Below are positions 59,062-64,000 of a stretch of DNA of 64,000 nt, one piece after another (position 1 is the first letter of the stretch; each line of letters begins with the position of its first letter). Under the pieces are notes generated by a model, which had not been told where the DNA came from, made no database searches, and saw nothing but the letters and a program-made list of their open reading frames with translations. The stretch lies in assembly GCA_033002965.1 (NCBI GenBank), contig JAURVB010009040.1, positions 1 through 64,000 of the forward strand, read 5' to 3'. Made by a program: the position numbers and the translations under genes. This stretch comes from Piper betle. Its lineage: Eukaryota > Streptophyta > Magnoliopsida > Piperales > Piperaceae.

Positions 59062-62000
59062 ATGAAGCCTTTCCACCTCTGTCTCCTCTTCACCTTTCTG
59101 GATCTTGCCTATCCTTTCCCGGTCCGGTCATGGCTTGGAGAAAATAAGTGAGTTGTTCTGTTATTACTATTTTTTAATGTCATGCATCGATTTTGGGTAG
59201 TTTCTCTTGGTGGGTGGGTAATTGATGAATGTTTTGGGTTTTCAGGCATGACGCATCGTTGCTGCGTCTGTGGAGAGGAACTGCGGCGTTTGATCCAACG
59301 CGGGTGACACAGCTTTCTTGGCATCCCAGGGCGTTCTTGTACGAAGGATTCCTTTCCGACGAGGAATGCGATCATCTCGTATTCCTGGTGAGAAGGCCAC
59401 TTTTTCTTTTCAATTGCTGTAATAAATCTTAGAAATGAGACTTTGACTAGCTTGAATTGACAGCTATATTTATTCATTTATTTGTTTATCTTTTTTGTGC
59501 TATTTTGATTAGGCGAAAGACAAACTTGAAAAATCGATGGTAGCGGACAATGATTCTGGAAAGAGTATAATGAGCGAGGTGCGGACCAGCTCTGGCATGT
59601 TTCTCAGCAAAGCCCAGGTAAGCAATCCCATTATTTTCATTTGGAAAAAAAAATTGAATGGGTGGATGTAGCCTTTCTGCTGCCTACTTGATTGTGGTTC
59701 CATTTGCTTTATTTTTTTGTTTGGTATTCTGAATTGTTGACATGATCTATTGTGATTTTTCTTTCTTTTTCCTTTGTTGGGTCATCATGTGTCTTTTTTG
59801 GAGTCCCATTGTCATAACTTTCTATATTAAGCTTCTAAATATTGTGGACTGCATGACGCTTGTCATATTAAGATTAATGATTTTTGGGCTTTTTATTAGA
59901 TTAGGCTTAAGCAATTTGTTATTAAGTAGGTGACAATCTTCGGTAAAACTTTAATGCCTGACATTTATTTCTCACATCTCGCGCTAACTACAATAAACAA
60001 ACATCTTAACAAGGTGAAAATTAGTATATGAGTGAATTAAGGGTCCATTTGGTTGGCATGAAATAACTGTACAATATATGAAATTTTCTTAGTTATAATT
60101 TACAAAGAGTTAGTTATGAGGTATAAATAAGATGCAAAATCTCCTTGTAAAAAAAATTCCCCTTTATCTTGAATTTTTTGGAAGAAATTTTATTGTGAGA
60201 AAATTTCTAAGGGGGACCTCTTGGTGGAAGTCTTGCATCTTACCAGAAAGTACTCTAAAAATGGAATACTTTTTTTGTAAACGATCAATGCTTTTGCATG
60301 AAGGATTGTATATAGATTTCATAAATTTTCCATTTTTTTCATGCTAACTAAAAGGAGCCTAAGTGGTTTTTGGTAGACACAGATTATACAATTTTCAAAG
60401 CACCAGTTCATTTACTTGTTTAGGTGCTATTGTGATGGTTGTTATTTGACAGAGAGCCTTGGAGCAACTTATACGAGTGGCTAACATTTGACCTTGTTAT
60501 CACTAGTTAGAGTGAGGTGACAGCCTCATAGAAGATGCACTGTAAGGTAAGTCTACATACAGTAGATCCATGGTCACAGATACTTCCTGCACCTGCACAT
60601 ACCAGAGCCTTTGTCCAGGGAACTGCTTTTAGTGATTGTTATTATTTATTTTAGAACTGAAATGCTTCATTTTAATTCTCACAGTAATTTGTTGAGGTGT
60701 TCAATGTGTCATCTTCAGCAATATTAGCTTTTGCAATATACCTTATCCCAAATGAACTTGGTAAACGTAAGGATAAATTTCTTTATGCGAGTGGTTTTAA
60801 TAGTTGACAATTTCCTGGTAGGCCTAACTGGATACAATAACTAACTGAAATTCTATGTGGTTTGTTCTTATGATACTGCATTAAACACCACTAGAAAACA
60901 TTTTGCAAGGCTAAATTTATATTGGTGTTTTTCTGTAAATTGAGGTCGGATTTCTGACTTGCTTATGCTTGTGAGTTGTCATCAAACACATAACCTTCTA
61001 GATCGTTTTGATTTCATTTGATTGATTATAAATATGCTTTTTCCCATTTGTTTGAGATGGTGAAAATCTTTATTTTGGTTCTCATTTGTATCTGAAGCTG
61101 TATATGTTTACTTTCTTTTCCTCGTTTCCAGATTTGGAACAGTAGATAAAGTTGAACTTTTGTTATAACACTTTCAATGCTGTTAAGTAAAGATTATATC
61201 TTGTGTCTATTGCTGGGGCCGTAGGATGAAGTAGTTTCAATTATTGAACAGAGGATTGCTGCCTGGACATTTCTACCCGTAGGTAAAACTCAATGTCATT
61301 CTCAATTGGCTTTTTTTCATTTGTGAAAGGATGTCCTAAGGAACTCTATTTTCTGTGCAGAAAATGGAGAATCCATCCAAATCTTGCACTATGAAAATGG
61401 TGAGAAGTATGAGCCTCATTTTGATTATTTTCATGACAAAGCAAATCAAGCACTCGGGGGACATCGAATTGCAACTGTTTTAATGTATTTATCCAAGGTT
61501 GAGAAAGGAGGTGAAACTGTCTTTCCCAATGCAGAGGTATGTTATTACAAGGATAAGCAATTTTGCAGGTTTTTACATTGCTGATGAGATTATTTTTATC
61601 TTATTGTCTGTGGTGTAGTCTGCTGAGACTCAGCCTAAGGACGACTCTTGGTCAGAATGTTCAAAGAAAGGCTATGCAGGTATCTCACAACTAAAAAGGG
61701 AAATATTTTGAAATAGTACATCTGATAAAGTAAATAATTGTGATGCTTTAGTTTGTAGGATTTTTATATTGGTGGGGGTGGGGTGGAGGAAATTATATTT
61801 TCCTGCTTCTGAAAGCGGAAACTTTATTTGTGCCAGTTATAAATCAATTTCTGGTTCTTTAACATAAAGTAAGAAATAGGGCACTAAAGTTTCTTTGCCA
61901 ACTTTTTGGTAATGGACGGTGATAAGTACTGAGGAACTGCTTTGGAGAAAAGAAATTATAATGGAAACTTTTAAGGTGGCTTATGATGTTTCGTTGCTTG

Positions 62001-62311
62001 CAGTTAAACCAAAGAAAGGCAACGCACTTCTGTTCTTTAGCCTCCATCCAGATGCATCGACTGACTCAGACAGCCTGCATGGAAGCTGCCCTGTCATTGA
62101 AGGGCAGAAATGGTCAGCTACAAAATGGATTCATGTCAGGTCATTCGATACTCCGAAGAGAGGCTCGGCCAATGGAGAATGTTCTGATGAGGATGTGCAC
62201 TGCCCACAGTGGGCTGCTGCTGGAGAATGTAAGAAAAATCCGATCTACATGGTGGGTTCCCCTGAATATGCTGGTTATTGTCGAAAAAGTTGCAATGCGT
62301 GTGCATCCTGA
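59062..62311 (+). CDS. Prolyl 4-hydroxylase with C-terminal ShKT domain (complete, seven exons, 311 aa)
   Basis: Exons: 59062-59147, 59246-59387, 59513-59617, 61225-61282, 61361-61536, 61619-61679, 62004-62311. All introns are GT-AG and the reading frame is continuous. The enzyme hydroxylates proline in secreted cell-wall proteins (extensins, arabinogalactan proteins) using Fe(II), 2-oxoglutarate and ascorbate in the ER/Golgi. The N-terminus (MKPFHLCLLFTFLDLAYPF) is a short hydrophobic signal or anchor. The oxygenase core shows HFD (His150, Asp152) and SLHGSCPV (His235) as iron ligands, and Lys245 in GQKWSATKW as the 2-oxoglutarate contact. A six-cysteine ShKT domain follows (Cys269, 276, 285, 302, 306, 309), ending CRKSCNACAS. 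Length and exon structure match plant P4Hs of this subclass. The ATG at 59062 is chosen because the open frame upstream contains no ATG. No defect is visible. Confidence 0.96.
60041..60359. mobile_element. PIF/Harbinger (Tourist)-type MITE, 319 bp, in P4H intron 3
   Basis: The left end reads GGGTCCATTTGGTTGGCATG. The reverse complement of the right end reads GGCTCCTTTTAGTTAGCATG, giving imperfect terminal inverted repeats of about 22 bp. A perfect 3-bp target duplication TAA flanks both sides (60038-60040 and 60360-60362). Size, GGGTCC-type terminus and TWA-like target site are typical of Tourist MITEs. It has no coding capacity and lies far from the intron 3 splice sites. Confidence 0.88.
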
Positions 62312-64000
62312 CTAATGACCGCCAATAACTTTGAAAAAGATCCCTCATCTCTTCCATGTTTATTGGAGCAATGATATGTTGCTTAGATAGTATAGTAACA
62401 TTTTTGACAATGGTGCTTACAGAAAACCATGGTTCCACTGTTTAGATGTTGTCCATGTGCTAATAGACATAATTTCAAATGGAATAAACAAGAACTTAAC
62501 TTTTTACCTTAGCAAGTCGATCACTTCACCTTTTTTTCTGCAACAAGCTTTTAGTGTGAGATTGTCATGTGAAGCCTGTTATGTTCAGCATGAAGGTAAT
62601 GATCCTGTTCTATATATTTTTGTCTGGTATTTGTCATGTTCATAATGTTTCTGTTCATTCCTAGTCTATTACCCGCTTGCCCCAGTTGAAGGAATTTGCT
62701 GCCAAGGCGGACCAGGAAACATCATAGTCTTGGACCCTACACGAGCAGTTGGTTCTACTACATAAGGCACATACATAGCAGCAGGTATAAGAAAGTAACA
62801 ATTAATCAGTGACAATAACACTTTGCCTGCGTGATTAAGATGAATTTCTATATAGCTTTTTTATTTTTAAAAGCAAGCTTATTTTTTAATAACAGAAGAA
62901 AAGCATCTACAAGAGTTCCTCGGCTATGAGAGCCTTGTATACAAGAACGAGTGGTACATATATAAATAATATTCAATATAAATTATAGATATAAACAAGT
63001 ACAAATATGATTTAAGTAACAGTTACAAGCACCACATTAGATCAATTATTCACCTAATTAATCCAATGTCACCTTAGATCAAAGTGTAACTACCTTTTAA
63101 TAGCCTTTAAGCCTTCATCTTTTATATTTTAAGGATTTACTAATAGTAGTGATTTTTTCCCACTTAGTTGTCTCAATTTCACACCTTTGTGGTGTAATTA
63201 ACATTCATATTTCAGGAATTAATCGCTAATTTAATGACATGCACCAAATACATTGTCAACTCATCTTTTTATAATAATTAAACAAGAAAAAATTATTATC
63301 ATTATTATCCTTGTTTATACGAGAAAATATTACTCATCAACTAAGAGGAACTTGAATGATATAATATTTTACTCATCAACCATGAGCAATCTAGAGTTTG
63401 CATCTCAAGCCTTAGGTTTTGCATGATGACATTGGTCACACAACCCTTTAAATAAGCCCCCATAAATGATCATAAGCACTACAAGTGTTCAACAACCTTT
63501 CTAACTCTGGCATCGACTAGTGTGGATGTCCAAAGTTTTATCGATATGACCCGTCGATTTAACTGATTTATCTATTATTACTAGTTAAGCCTAGGCACCG
63601 TCATTAGTTTTATTTAAGATTATGAAAACATTAAAATCATGTGTTTTAGTTTCTATTTTATTTCTTAGTCAAATTACCTAACATTTATTAGGTTTCACAT
63701 CTTTTCACCTTTGTCATATCATGATTCGGCTAAATCATTTAACCACACAAAAACAACATGAAGATCATAAAACTCTCCAAATAATGACTAAACAGACTTG
63801 ATCAATAGCCTACTGAGCTCCGAAATGTTTCAGCTATCGCCCTTCTAGTTTGAGTAATGAAACACACACTAAACATCACTACCTAATTAGTTATTTGTGT
63901 ATGCATGCATAATATGCCATGATCATATATGATTTATCACTCAAGCAACTTGTTAAACATCATCACAACATGTAATTAATATTATATTAGGGTGGTAGAA
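62312..64000. other. Downstream of the prolyl hydroxylase gene, nothing recognised
   Basis: The first few hundred bases are presumably P4H 3' UTR. A less AT-rich patch at 62665-62770 looks exon-like by composition but has no readable domain. The remainder is AT-rich intergenic sequence. Confidence 0.5.

Noticed and set aside
1..64000. tRNA, rRNA or organellar insertions
   Set aside because: I saw no tRNA-like GGTTCGA arm with pairing stems, no rRNA blocks and no plastid or mitochondrial gene order; a tRNAscan or BLAST run would settle it.

Overview
This is a stretch of nuclear chromosome from a flowering plant. It is AT-rich, has GT-AG spliced genes with very long introns, and is mostly decayed transposable elements. 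I cannot name the species. There are no bacterial-style operons, and I saw no CRISPR array, rRNA or tRNA gene.

Two host genes are supported, both on the plus strand. The first is the 3' half of a chloroplast SppA-type serine protease (protease IV family). Eight coding exons lie between 2538 and 26947; the 5' exons are not visible and presumably lie left of the window. One of its introns is 17.4 kb long (4066-21483). The exon at 26467-26609 lacks one base relative to the family frame, which as read creates a stop just after the last splice junction. The second is a complete seven-exon prolyl 4-hydroxylase with a C-terminal ShKT domain (59062-62311, 311 aa).

Layout. 1-2537: repeat-rich left flank or upstream intron. 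2538-26947: SppA gene. Its big intron holds LINE debris in both orientations (about 6.7-12.6 kb), an inverted-terminus element built on a 365-bp tandem duplication (12.7-13.5 kb), a hAT-like element with 8-bp target duplication (13890-15445) and a small two-LTR element with 5-bp target duplication (17086-18548). The next intron holds a second hAT-like element (23638-24628). 27-46 kb: a nested transposon cluster. A minus-strand CACTA (En/Spm) element appears to be split by a Ty3/gypsy remnant (29.6-31.4 kb), by GACCCG-type repeats that carry a 30-bp minisatellite (33.4-36.6 kb), and by a 2.77-kb solo LTR with 5-bp target duplication (37678-40447). The CACTA terminus at 41363 abuts a second gypsy element on the minus strand (41.4-46.2 kb, with LTR up to 47.6 kb). 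47.6-58 kb: more LTR debris, including one LTR nested in a relative, a head-to-head LTR/primer-binding-site palindrome (54.5-54.8 kb) and a Copia 3' end (55.0-57.4 kb). 58.9-62.3 kb: the prolyl hydroxylase gene, with a 319-bp PIF/Harbinger-type MITE in intron 3. 62.3-64 kb: downstream sequence with nothing recognised.

The two genes are not obviously linked in function: one acts in the chloroplast and the other in the secretory pathway. I found no convincing undescribed multi-gene system. What stands out is the SppA reading-frame break, several transposons with exactly resolved ends, and a minisatellite whose higher-order blocks hold 4, 5 and 6 units in order.
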